NCBI GenBank assembly: GCA_020354105.1
Contig: CP070642.1
Location: forward strand, 396,553 to 414,841
Length of the DNA stretch: 18,289 nucleotides
Direction: 5' to 3'
DNA from: Chloroflexota bacterium
Lineage (GTDB): Bacteria; Chloroflexota; Dehalococcoidia; GIF9; UBA5629
Of this stretch, positions 1-6,674 are shown one piece after another. Both the position numbers and the translations under genes were made by a program. The notes below the pieces were generated by a model, which was not told the origin of the DNA, ran no database searches, and worked only from the letters and a program-made list of their open reading frames with translations. Within the stretch, counting starts at the first letter, position 1. Every line of letters starts with the position of its first letter.

Positions 1-24
1 AAATTCACCTTCATTCAATCTCAC

Positions 25-60
25 GTGGCAATACCTTTCACGCTTTCCTTGGATTGCCAC
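25..60. repeat. Inverted repeat (stem-loop) upstream of the heme operon
   Basis: GTGGCAAT at 25-32 is the exact reverse complement of ATTGCCAC at 53-60. If A33 is bulged, CC (34-35) can also pair with GG (51-52), giving a stem of about 10 pairs with a 15-base loop. The bases that follow are T/A-rich but lack a clean T run, so this could be a weak terminator for a gene left of the window, a leader structure, or an operator for the heme operon. The repeat is certain; its role is not. Confidence 0.45.
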
Positions 61-139
61 TCGGTTAAAATTTCTTGCGACGATAGGATAAAAACAGCCC
101 CTGAAGTACAGAAAATAGCTTAAAATCAAGGTTTAGAAG

Positions 140-145
140 TATAAT
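140..145 (+). promoter_or_regulatory. Candidate -10 box of the heme operon
   Basis: A perfect TATAAT lies at 140-145, 9 bases before the ahbC ATG at 155. No -35 hexamer resembling TTGACA is found 16-18 bases upstream and there is no extended -10 TG. If used, transcription would begin at about 152-155, at or next to the start codon, giving a leaderless message. This fits the lack of a good Shine-Dalgarno sequence before ahbC. Chance occurrence in AT-rich DNA is possible. Confidence 0.35.
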
Positions 146-154
146 AACCATGGC

Positions 155-1318
155 ATGATTTCGATTTCAAGGTTGCTATGCGGTGCCGTAGGCCCAGGTG
201 ACAACCTTCGCTACGGCAGAGGACACGAAGCTACTGATAAACAACCACCTATCATCGTCTGGAACTGCACCAGAAAATGCAACCTTCACTGTGTCCATTG
301 TTACAGTAGCGCTGGCGAGCAAGACCCCGCTGAAGTTCTAACCACAGAGCAGGCGAAATCCTTCATCACCAATCTGGCAGAATTCAATGTGCTCGTGATT
401 CTATTTTCCGGCGGTGAACCACTGCTCAGAGATGATATCTTCGAGCTAGCCCAGTTTGCCAGAGAACAAGGCTTGAGAACTGCGCTGTCCACGAACGGCA
501 CCCTTATCTCCGAGAAAATGGCTGAAAAAATAAAGGGGGCTAGTTTCGCCGAGGTCGGTATCAGTCTGGATGGTATCGGAGCTAAAAACGATAGGTTCCG
601 CGGCAAAAATGGCGCCTATGAAGCTGCTTTGCAGGGCATCCGAAACTGTGTTGACTTAGGGCTAAGGGTATCATTGAGGCTAACTATTACCCAATACAAC
701 CATACGGAGATACCCGACATCTTCGATCTAGTGGAAAAAGAAAAGGTAGAGCAGGTGTGCTTTTACCATCTAGCCTACGTAGGCCGAGCAGGCAACCTAA
801 GCAAAGACGACCTGAGCCATTCCCAGACCAGAACAGTAGTAGATTTAATCTGCGACCGAACTCTAGACCTTTACCAGCGTGGCTTAAAAAAAGAAATCCT
901 TACCGTAGATAACCACGCCGACGGCGTTTACCTCTATCTTAAGCTGAAGAGACAGGACCCATCACGCGCTGAGAAGGTACTGGCTTTGCTCAGAGCCAAT
1001 GGCGGCAATAATGCAGGCATTCGCATAGGAGCAGTCGACGAAGTGGGGAACGTACATGCCGACCAATTCTGGCAGCACTACTCTTTCGGCAACGTGCTCC
1101 AGCGGAAATTCGGAGATATCTGGCTGGACACAACAGACCCGTTGATGCAAGGCCTCAAAGGCAGAAAGGGATTACTCAAGGGACGTTGTGCCAAATGTCA
1201 TTACTTTGAGCTGTGCAATGGCAACCTGCGAGTGCGAGCCGAGGCAGTCTTCGGTGATGTCTGGGCTGAAGATCCTGCATGCTATCTGACAGATGATGAG
1301 ATTGGACTAGCTCAATGA
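155..1318 (+). CDS. ahbC: AhbC, 12,18-didecarboxysiroheme deacetylase (radical SAM)
   Basis: Radical SAM enzyme of the siroheme-dependent heme pathway. It removes the two acetate side chains of didecarboxysiroheme to give Fe-coproporphyrin III in the cytoplasm. The CX3CX2C triad for the SAM-binding [4Fe-4S] cluster is C42, C46, C49, followed by the SGGEPLLR motif near residue 85. A SPASM-like C-terminal cysteine set (C345, C348, C354, C376) should hold an auxiliary cluster. The N-terminus (MISISRLLCGAVGPGD, then LRYGR) and the C-terminal RVRAEAVFGDVW stretch match AhbC as I recall it and differ from AhbD. At 387 aa it is of normal family length. The ATG at 155 is the only usual start in the open frame (a stop lies at 134-136) and fits the family N-terminus. 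There is no strong ribosome binding site. NirJ of heme d1 synthesis is related, but no nirS, nirF or nirN is nearby. Its stop overlaps the ahbD start by 4 bases. Confidence 0.88.
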   Translation: MISISRLLCGAVGPGDNLRYGRGHEATDKQPPIIVWNCTRKCNLHCVHCYSSAGEQDPAEVLTTEQAKSFITNLAEFNVLVILFSGGEPLLRDDIFELAQFAREQGLRTALSTNGTLISEKMAEKIKGASFAEVGISLDGIGAKNDRFRGKNGAYEAALQGIRNCVDLGLRVSLRLTITQYNHTEIPDIFDLVEKEKVEQVCFYHLAYVGRAGNLSKDDLSHSQTRTVVDLICDRTLDLYQRGLKKEILTVDNHADGVYLYLKLKRQDPSRAEKVLALLRANGGNNAGIRIGAVDEVGNVHADQFWQHYSFGNVLQRKFGDIWLDTTDPLMQGLKGRKGLLKGRCAKCHYFELCNGNLRVRAEAVFGDVWAEDPACYLTDDEIGLAQ

Positions 1319-2451
1319 CAAAGGAAACAGTTAGAGAGAGCCGAGTAAAAAAAGAAACCATCATTCCCAGATTACAGATGGTAGCCTGGGAAATAACCCG
1401 AAGCTGCAATTTGTTTTGTGCTCACTGTCGGTCATCTTCCACCGCTGGTGCGTATGAAGGCGAACTTTCCACAGAAGAATGCCTCCACCTGATAGATGGC
1501 ATACTGGAGGTGGGCAAGCCTGTTCTAATACTAAGCGGCGGTGAACCGCTTGTGCGCCATGACCTTTTTCAAGTAGCAGCATATGCCGTGAATAAAGGGC
1601 TTAGAGTAGTTATGGGCACAAATGGAACTCTCATCAATGATGACATTACCGCTAAACTTAAGGAGACTCCCATATCAAGGGTAGCAATAAGCATAGACTT
1701 TCCTACAGCTGAGCTCCAGGACAAGTTCCGAGGCAAATCAGGTGCTTTTCAAGCAGCCCTCTCAGGTATAGCCAGATTGCGCCAGGCAGGTGTGGAGGTG
1801 CAAATCAATAGTACCATCACCAAGTTAAATGTCCAGTACCTAAATGAACTTTTGACTCTTGCTCTTGAGTCAGGGGCAGTTGCCTTCCACCCATTTATGC
1901 TGGTGCCGACAGGTCGGGGCAAGGGATTGGAGACAGTAGAAATGTCACCACAGGAATATGAACAAACTCTAAATTGGGTCTACGATAAGCAAGTTGAACT
2001 GGGTGATAGCATGTTTTTCAAACCAACTGATGCGCCTCATTATCAGCGAATAATGAGACAGAGAGCCAGAATAGTTAATAATCAGGTAACATCACTCGGT
2101 GAGAAAACTACAATTGAAGCTGGGAATGAAGCCTTGAGCTCCATAACGCGCGGTTGTCTAGCTGGCACCAGTTTCTGCTTCATCTCTCACCGAGGCAGCG
2201 TGCAGGGATGTGGCTACCTTGATGTGGAAGCCGGTAGCATAAGAGATAAGAGCTTCGAACAAATCTGGTCCAATGCTACGCTATTCCACAAACTAAGAGA
2301 TCTGTCTAATATAAAAGGGAAATGTGGTATTTGCGAATGCAAGATGGTCTGTGGCGGCTGTCGAGCCAGAGCCTACGAATCCACCGGTGATTACCTCGAG
2401 GCTGAGCCGTACTGCATATATCAGCCGTCAGCACTTCGAAAGAAGAGTTAG
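1315..2451 (+). CDS. ahbD: AhbD, heme b synthase (radical SAM, SPASM-type)
   Basis: Last enzyme of the alternative heme pathway. It oxidatively decarboxylates two propionates of Fe-coproporphyrin III to vinyl groups, giving heme b. The radical SAM triad is C31, C35, C38 within WEITRSCNLFCAHC, with a LSGGEPLVR glycine-rich motif near 74-82. Auxiliary-cluster cysteines are C281, C288 and C299 (RGCLAGTSFCFISHRG region), then C337, C340, C342, C346, C349 and C367. The RGCLAG...FCFISHRG...GCGYL block is the feature I link to AhbD rather than AhbC or generic SPASM maturases. At 378 aa it is full length. The start overlaps the ahbC stop as ATGA, which suggests coupled translation. The next gene, ahbAB, follows after 9 bases. 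Confidence 0.9.
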   Translation: MTKETVRESRVKKETIIPRLQMVAWEITRSCNLFCAHCRSSSTAGAYEGELSTEECLHLIDGILEVGKPVLILSGGEPLVRHDLFQVAAYAVNKGLRVVMGTNGTLINDDITAKLKETPISRVAISIDFPTAELQDKFRGKSGAFQAALSGIARLRQAGVEVQINSTITKLNVQYLNELLTLALESGAVAFHPFMLVPTGRGKGLETVEMSPQEYEQTLNWVYDKQVELGDSMFFKPTDAPHYQRIMRQRARIVNNQVTSLGEKTTIEAGNEALSSITRGCLAGTSFCFISHRGSVQGCGYLDVEAGSIRDKSFEQIWSNATLFHKLRDLSNIKGKCGICECKMVCGGCRARAYESTGDYLEAEPYCIYQPSALRKKS

Positions 2452-2460
2452 CTATAAGCC

Positions 2461-3450
2461 ATGGAATTAGATAACATAGATAAAAATCTGCTCAATATCA
2501 TTCAAGCTGAGTTCCCTCTGGCCAGAGAACCATTCGCTGCTCTGGGGTTACTTCTGAATATAGGCAATGACGAGGTAATCAGGAGAATCGAACAGTTAAA
2601 AACAGACAGAGTTATCCGCCTCATAGGCCCCGTCTTCAATCCAAGAAGACTCGGCTACCAGACTACTCTGGCAGCAATGAAAGTACGAGCGGAGCAATTG
2701 AATGAGGCAGGTCAAATCATTAGTACACATCCGACGGTGAGCCATTGCTACGAACGTGACCATGATTTCAGACTCTGGTTCACATTAGCTATGCCTAAAA
2801 CCGCTGACATGGAGACAGAAATAGACAGATTAGGCAGCAGCATCAAGGCTGAGGCAACACTAAACCTGCCAGCAGTAAAAACCTTCAAAATAGGGGCTTA
2901 CTTCAACCTTGGTGGTCATACCAAATCAGCACCAGGTACGGTCAACTATAACAACCAGACCTCAGACACAGACCTCGAACTATCTCCTACTGACAAGGCT
3001 GTTATCAACGAATTGCAGCAAGACCTACCCCTCAGTGAAAAACCATTCGACCTGATATCGGAAAGGCTTTCGATGAATTCGGACGAATTTCTAAGCCGCT
3101 GTCAGGCTCTTTTACAGCGCAGAATCATGCGACGCTTCAGCGCCTCCATCAGCCATAACAAGCTCGGATATACAGCCAATGCAATGGCTTGCTATAAAGT
3201 ACCATCCGACTCCATAGAGTCGGCAGGCAAGAAGATAGCCACGTTTCCAGAGGTAAGTCACTGCTACGAAAGGCAGACTTGTTCCATATGGCCTTATAAC
3301 CTGTTTGCCATGATACATGGTGACACAAAAGAGACTTGCCTAGCCATAGCTGATAGAATATGTTCCGACACCGGACTTGATAGAAATATGCTAATATTGC
3401 TTTTCAGCACCAAAGAGGTAAAAAAGACAAGGATACAATACACAGTATGA
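2461..3450 (+). CDS. ahbAB: AhbAB, fused siroheme decarboxylase (AhbA and AhbB in one chain)
   Basis: Lrp/AsnC-fold siroheme decarboxylase that removes two acetate carboxyls from siroheme to give 12,18-didecarboxysiroheme. Usual enzymes are a complex of two separate ~150-170 aa proteins, AhbA and AhbB. Here one 329-aa chain has two homologous halves. Residues ~1-155 carry a helix-turn-helix-like N-part, a PVFNPRRLGYQ strand and VSHCYERDHDFRLWF (H95), like AhbA. Residues ~173-329 repeat the layout with SISHNKLGYTAN and VSHCYERQT (H267), followed by WPYNLFAMIHG, like AhbB. A linker of about 20 polar residues joins them. Both halves keep the conserved His of the VSHCYER motif. NirD-NirL fusions in heme d1 synthesis are the known parallel, but nothing here points to heme d1. 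The start is 9 bases after ahbD with no clear ribosome binding site, so coupling is likely. The stop overlaps the next ATG. Confidence 0.85.
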   Translation: MELDNIDKNLLNIIQAEFPLAREPFAALGLLLNIGNDEVIRRIEQLKTDRVIRLIGPVFNPRRLGYQTTLAAMKVRAEQLNEAGQIISTHPTVSHCYERDHDFRLWFTLAMPKTADMETEIDRLGSSIKAEATLNLPAVKTFKIGAYFNLGGHTKSAPGTVNYNNQTSDTDLELSPTDKAVINELQQDLPLSEKPFDLISERLSMNSDEFLSRCQALLQRRIMRRFSASISHNKLGYTANAMACYKVPSDSIESAGKKIATFPEVSHCYERQTCSIWPYNLFAMIHGDTKETCLAIADRICSDTGLDRNMLILLFSTKEVKKTRIQYTV

Positions 3451-4106
3451 AAAGACTTAAGGGAATATGTCCATACTATCCGATTTCACTCAATGTTCAA
3501 GGCAAGAAGTGTCTTGTGGTCGGTGGAGGCAATGTGGCACTACGAAAGGTAGAGGCACTTATGGAGCACGGCGCTGATGTAGAGATTGTCAGCCCCAGTT
3601 TCTGCCCAGAGCTAACTAAGTTAGCAAAAGAGGAAGCTATCCGAGCCATTCACAGAAACTACAAGCCAGAAGATTTAAAGGATGCCTTTCTTGCCATAGC
3701 CGCGACCGATGATGTCAACGCAAATGAAAAGGTGGCTGCTGAGGCAAGACGATTGGGAATATTAGTAAACGTAGTGGATGACCCGAATAATTCTGACTTT
3801 ATTGCACCCTCATATTTCAGGCGTGGCGACATTATTGTCGCCATATCTACATCCGGCAAAAGCCCGGCTCTAGCCCGAAAAATCAGGAGCGAGCTGGAAA
3901 AAAATTTCCAGGCTGAATATGCTCAATTAGCCCTAGTCGCTGATGAGGTCCGCTCTGAGCTAAAAAAACAGGGGGTTACAGTAAGTAATGACGCCTGGCA
4001 AAAAGTTCTGGACCTGAACTCGCTCATCGAACTACTTAGGCGAGGTAAAACCCAGCAAGCCAAGGAAATCATGCTCAGCAAATTAAAGATACTGGAACAA
4101 CAGTAG
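3447..4106 (+). CDS. sirC: Precorrin-2 dehydrogenase / sirohydrochlorin ferrochelatase (SirC/CysG-N/Met8 type)
   Basis: NAD-dependent oxidation of precorrin-2 to sirohydrochlorin and, in bifunctional members, iron insertion to give siroheme, the substrate of AhbAB. The 219-aa protein matches the CysG N-terminal module. It has a Rossmann glycine motif (VVGGGNVALRK, 24-34), the AIAATDD segment (83-89), the NVVDD motif whose D111 aligns with catalytic D104 of E. coli CysG, and the AISTSGKSPALARKIR motif. The C-terminal uroporphyrinogen methyltransferase module of CysG is absent, so that activity must come from another gene. I cannot tell from sequence whether it chelates iron or only dehydrogenates. 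The start overlaps the ahbAB stop (ATGA), and hemA starts 2 bases after the stop. Confidence 0.88.
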   Translation: MKRLKGICPYYPISLNVQGKKCLVVGGGNVALRKVEALMEHGADVEIVSPSFCPELTKLAKEEAIRAIHRNYKPEDLKDAFLAIAATDDVNANEKVAAEARRLGILVNVVDDPNNSDFIAPSYFRRGDIIVAISTSGKSPALARKIRSELEKNFQAEYAQLALVADEVRSELKKQGVTVSNDAWQKVLDLNSLIELLRRGKTQQAKEIMLSKLKILEQQ

Positions 4107-4108
4107 CT

Positions 4109-5389
4109 ATGAACAAGCTGTCCAGGATTCAGGTTCACGTTGTGGGTGTAAATCACAGCACAACGCCAATTGCAATCAGAGAGAGGCTGGCGGTAAGCAA
4201 TGACCATATCTCCGATGCCTTCAGCCTACTGCACGAATATGTGCCCCAGGGACTCATACTGTCTACCTGTAACCGCATTGAAGTCTATTCCGTCACAGAA
4301 GGCAGTAGTTCTCCCAAACCAAACACAGACTTCCTCAAAGCCTGGGCCAGTATCTCAGATGCCGATTTACTTCCATACATTTACTGCTACCAGGATGAAG
4401 CAGCAGTAAAACACCTCTTCTGTGTAGCTTCCGGGCTTGACTCCATGATTATAGGCGAGTTCGAGATTCTGGGGCAGGTGAGGCAAAGCTTGGAAGAAGC
4501 CAAGAAAGCCCATATGGTAGGCCATCAGCTCCTAAAACTCATCCATCAAGCGCTCAGAGTAGGTAGAATGGTAAGAGAAAAAACTGGAATCAGTCGAAAT
4601 GCTCTTTCCGTGAGCTCTGTAGCAGTTGAGTTAGCAGCTAAAGCCATCGGCGATTTGAGTAAATGCAAAGCACTTGTCATTGGTACTGGCGAAGCAGGAA
4701 GATTGGTAGCCAAGGCGCTAAAAGAAAGGGGCATTGCACAGATTACCACTACCAGCCGTTCGTATGAAAAAGCTTCAGAGCTTGCCTCTACGCTGGACGG
4801 AAGCTCAGTTGATATAGGTCATCTTGGTCAAGAGCTAACCAACTGTGACATAGCCATCAGCTGCACTGGAGCACCACATCTTATACTTGACATGAAAACA
4901 TTAGAAAATGCTATGTCGGTTCGCTCTAATCACCCACTGGTAATTATTGATATCGCCGTCCCTAGGGATGTCGAGCCCGAAGTAGGAAATATTAGCAATG
5001 TATTTCTCTACGATATCGACGATTTCACCCATCTATCTGAACTAAACCGCAAACAGAGAGAAACTGAGACTCATAAGGCTATGAAAATTGTGGAGTCTGA
5101 GGTTAAAAGATTTATCGCCTCGTGGCGAGATATGGAAGCAAAACCAGTAATCAGTAGTCTGGTAAAGAAAGCTGAACGCATACGCCGAAAACAGCTTGAT
5201 ATGACTCTGAAGAAACTGGGACGGCTTTCCGCAGACGAGCGGGAAAACCTAGATGCTATGACCAAAGCCATAGTGCAAAAAATGCTTCACGACCCTATTC
5301 AGCATCTCAAGGAAAATGCCCACAGTAAAGAGGATTATATCAGTCTGGTTAATGAGCTTTTCCGACTCGACAAGGACAAGCCTGAATGA
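4109..5389 (+). CDS. hemA: Glutamyl-tRNA reductase
   Basis: Reduces glutamyl-tRNA(Glu) with NADPH to glutamate-1-semialdehyde, the first committed step of C5 tetrapyrrole synthesis. The 426-aa length is normal. It has the VVGVNHSTTPIAIRERLA N-terminal motif, the STCNRIEVY motif with catalytic C54, the GLDSMIIGEFEILGQVR motif, a Rossmann NADPH site (VIGTGEAGRLVAKAL, near 190), the IIDIAVPRDVEP motif, and a helical C-terminal dimerisation tail. The partner glutamate-1-semialdehyde aminomutase (HemL) is not in the window. The gene starts 2 bases after sirC with no good ribosome binding site, so it is probably coupled. Its stop overlaps the hemC start by 4 bases. In many bacteria this enzyme is held down by heme feedback, but the sequence does not show whether that applies here. 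Confidence 0.96.
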   Translation: MNKLSRIQVHVVGVNHSTTPIAIRERLAVSNDHISDAFSLLHEYVPQGLILSTCNRIEVYSVTEGSSSPKPNTDFLKAWASISDADLLPYIYCYQDEAAVKHLFCVASGLDSMIIGEFEILGQVRQSLEEAKKAHMVGHQLLKLIHQALRVGRMVREKTGISRNALSVSSVAVELAAKAIGDLSKCKALVIGTGEAGRLVAKALKERGIAQITTTSRSYEKASELASTLDGSSVDIGHLGQELTNCDIAISCTGAPHLILDMKTLENAMSVRSNHPLVIIDIAVPRDVEPEVGNISNVFLYDIDDFTHLSELNRKQRETETHKAMKIVESEVKRFIASWRDMEAKPVISSLVKKAERIRRKQLDMTLKKLGRLSADERENLDAMTKAIVQKMLHDPIQHLKENAHSKEDYISLVNELFRLDKDKPE

Positions 5390-6294
5390 GGGAAATCATT
5401 ATCGGCACCCGCGGCAGCAAATTAGCCGTTATTCAAACCGAGTGGTTACTGACAAAACTCAAAGAAGTATACCCTGAACTGAAAACCAGACTTATCAAAA
5501 TAACAACCAGAGGTGACCGATACAGCACTACCGCTCTCGATAAATTCGCCGGGCAAGGGATATTTGTCAAAGAACTGGAAAAAGCTCTAATAGACGGCAA
5601 AATCGACTTAGCCGTCCATAGTCTCAAGGATTTACCAACGGAAATTCCTGATGGCCTTATTCTGGGTGCAATAACCACCAGACTTGACCCTAGAGATGTC
5701 CTTGTTTCCAGACTTGGAAGGATTGCCGAACTTGTTCCAGGTTCAAATATAGGTACAGGAAGTCACAGGCGGGCTGTACAACTGCACGCCATTCGTCCTG
5801 ACATTAAGGTGTGCAATATACGAGGAAACATAGATACACGACTACAAAAAGTTTCGAACGGAGCAGTTGATGGCATCATCATAGCTGCTGCTGCCATGAT
5901 ACGACTTGGCTGGGAAGATAGAATAACAGAGTATTTACCAACAGATCATTTCACACCAGCAGTGGGACAAGGAGCGTTAGGGTTAGAAATACGCTCAGGA
6001 GACAAAGAAATCGCATCGATTGCCAGCAAGATAAACCATAAACCGACGCGGCAATGCATAATCGCCGAACGAGCATTTCTAGAAACGCTTGGTGGTGGCT
6101 GCCGTGCCCCAATAGCTGCCCTCGGAACAGTTTCAGATGGTAAATTGAAACTCGATGGTATGGTGGCCAGCGCCGATGGTACACACATTCTGCGCGCCTC
6201 AGAAGAAGGAAGCGCTTTAACTCCAGAGCAAACTGGAAAACGCTTGGCAGATAAATTGACTGATATGGGAGCAATGCAATACATTGCTAGGTAA
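5386..6294 (+). CDS. hemC: Porphobilinogen deaminase (hydroxymethylbilane synthase)
   Basis: Condenses four porphobilinogen molecules into hydroxymethylbilane on a covalently bound dipyrromethane cofactor. The 302-aa protein has all hallmarks: IIGTRGSKLAVIQ at the N-terminus, GQGIFVKELE, the DLAVHSLKDLPTE motif with catalytic D82, IGTGSHRRAVQL with paired arginines, PAVGQGALGLE, and LGGGCRAPIAALG with cofactor-anchoring C239. The start overlaps hemA as ATGA. It is the last gene of the heme operon. HemB, which supplies porphobilinogen, and HemD, which cyclises the product, are missing downstream, where a gene on the opposite strand ends 63 bases away. Confidence 0.97.
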   Translation: MREIIIGTRGSKLAVIQTEWLLTKLKEVYPELKTRLIKITTRGDRYSTTALDKFAGQGIFVKELEKALIDGKIDLAVHSLKDLPTEIPDGLILGAITTRLDPRDVLVSRLGRIAELVPGSNIGTGSHRRAVQLHAIRPDIKVCNIRGNIDTRLQKVSNGAVDGIIIAAAAMIRLGWEDRITEYLPTDHFTPAVGQGALGLEIRSGDKEIASIASKINHKPTRQCIIAERAFLETLGGGCRAPIAALGTVSDGKLKLDGMVASADGTHILRASEEGSALTPEQTGKRLADKLTDMGAMQYIAR

Positions 6295-6310
6295 AAGTCT
6301 CAGTGAGCGA

Positions 6311-6324
6311 GCCTAACACGGACA
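6311..6324 (+). repeat. Direct repeat copy 1, left of the 78-aa gene
   Basis: GCCTAACACGGACA at 6311-6324 matches GCCTAACGCAGACA at 6661-6674 at 12 of 14 positions. The two copies bracket the 78-aa orphan gene and its upstream stem-loop. This could be the trace of an inserted segment or a chance match. No transposase or integrase is present. Confidence 0.35.
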
Positions 6325-6344
6325 GGCATAGAGGTAGTCTGTGT
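6316..6344 (+). terminator. Weak candidate terminator after hemC
   Basis: ACACGGAC (6316-6323) can pair with GTCTGTGT (6337-6344) in eight pairs, one of them G-U, around a 13-base loop, followed by GTTTAT. It sits 21 bases after the hemC stop and before the convergent 78-aa gene. The T tract is poor, so this is tentative. Confidence 0.3.
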
Positions 6345-6357
6345 GTTTATGATCATC

Positions 6358-6594
6358 CTACGGCTTTAGCGACTCCTCAGGTAATCCAGCAACATCGACG
6401 CCATCGATATTAACAACATAGTATGAAGAACCAGACCCTGACAGGCCAAGGCTCTTCTTCACCGCCAAGTCATCTGCAGAGACTATGAAATTTTCAACAA
6501 TGACACCGCTTTTACCTTCATATTTTTCGAAATTTGGATCTTTGGTTGATATGATAGTTACTTTTTGTCCTACTGTGTATTTTGCCTGCTCCAT
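6358..6594 (-). CDS. Small conserved-looking protein of unknown function (78 aa)
   Basis: I do not recognise this protein. It has 78 residues, is acidic overall and has no signal peptide or membrane segment. A YTVGQKVTII opening, a YEGKSGVIVENFIV strand pair and a YYVVNIDGVDVAGLPEESL ending alternate in the way of a small SH3-like or KOW-like beta barrel. A loop of Gly and Ser (51-57) sits in the middle. That fold is a guess from pattern. Coding is supported by an excellent ribosome binding site (AAAAGGAG, 8 bases before ATG 6594) and by lack of overlap with neighbours. It stands alone behind the stem-loop that probably ends the glycogen operon and runs convergent to hemC. A near-direct repeat flanks it. 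Confidence 0.72.
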   Translation of the reverse strand: MEQAKYTVGQKVTIISTKDPNFEKYEGKSGVIVENFIVSADDLAVKKSLGLSGSGSSYYVVNIDGVDVAGLPEESLKP

Positions 6595-6640
6595 CGCATC
6601 AACTCCTTTTGCACATTAAGCATACTAAAATAAATATCAA

Positions 6641-6662
6641 GCGGAATTCACATTGATTCCGC
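6641..6662 (-). terminator. Candidate terminator of the glycogen operon
   Basis: GCGGAAT (6641-6647) and ATTCCGC (6656-6662) form a perfect 7-bp stem with an 8-base loop, 12 bases after the stop of the minus-strand glucanotransferase gene. On the minus strand the stem is followed by TTGATATTTATTTT, which is T-rich but interrupted. It separates the glucanotransferase from the 78-aa gene. Confidence 0.5.
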
Positions 6663-6674
6663 CTAACGCAGACA
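6661..6674 (+). repeat. Direct repeat copy 2, right of the 78-aa gene
   Basis: GCCTAACGCAGACA, matching 12 of 14 bases of the copy at 6311-6324. It overlaps the last two bases of the stem-loop at 6641-6662 and ends just before the stop codon of the glucanotransferase gene. Confidence 0.35.

Noticed and set aside
155..2451. Radical SAM pair as NirJ (heme d1) or peptide-maturing SPASM enzymes
   Set aside because: No nir genes or small precursor peptide gene is nearby. The N-terminal CGxVxPxDxLRYGR pattern and the RGCLAG...FCFISHRG block fit AhbC and AhbD, and the neighbours are heme genes.
2461..3450. Lrp/AsnC-type transcription regulator
   Set aside because: The fold is shared, but the VSHCYER and PYNLFAMIHG motifs and the operon context are those of siroheme decarboxylases.
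5946..6284. Two antisense frames of 107-112 aa inside hemC
   Set aside because: They are antisense to the well-conserved C-terminal part of hemC, show no domain pattern and are shadows of its codon use.
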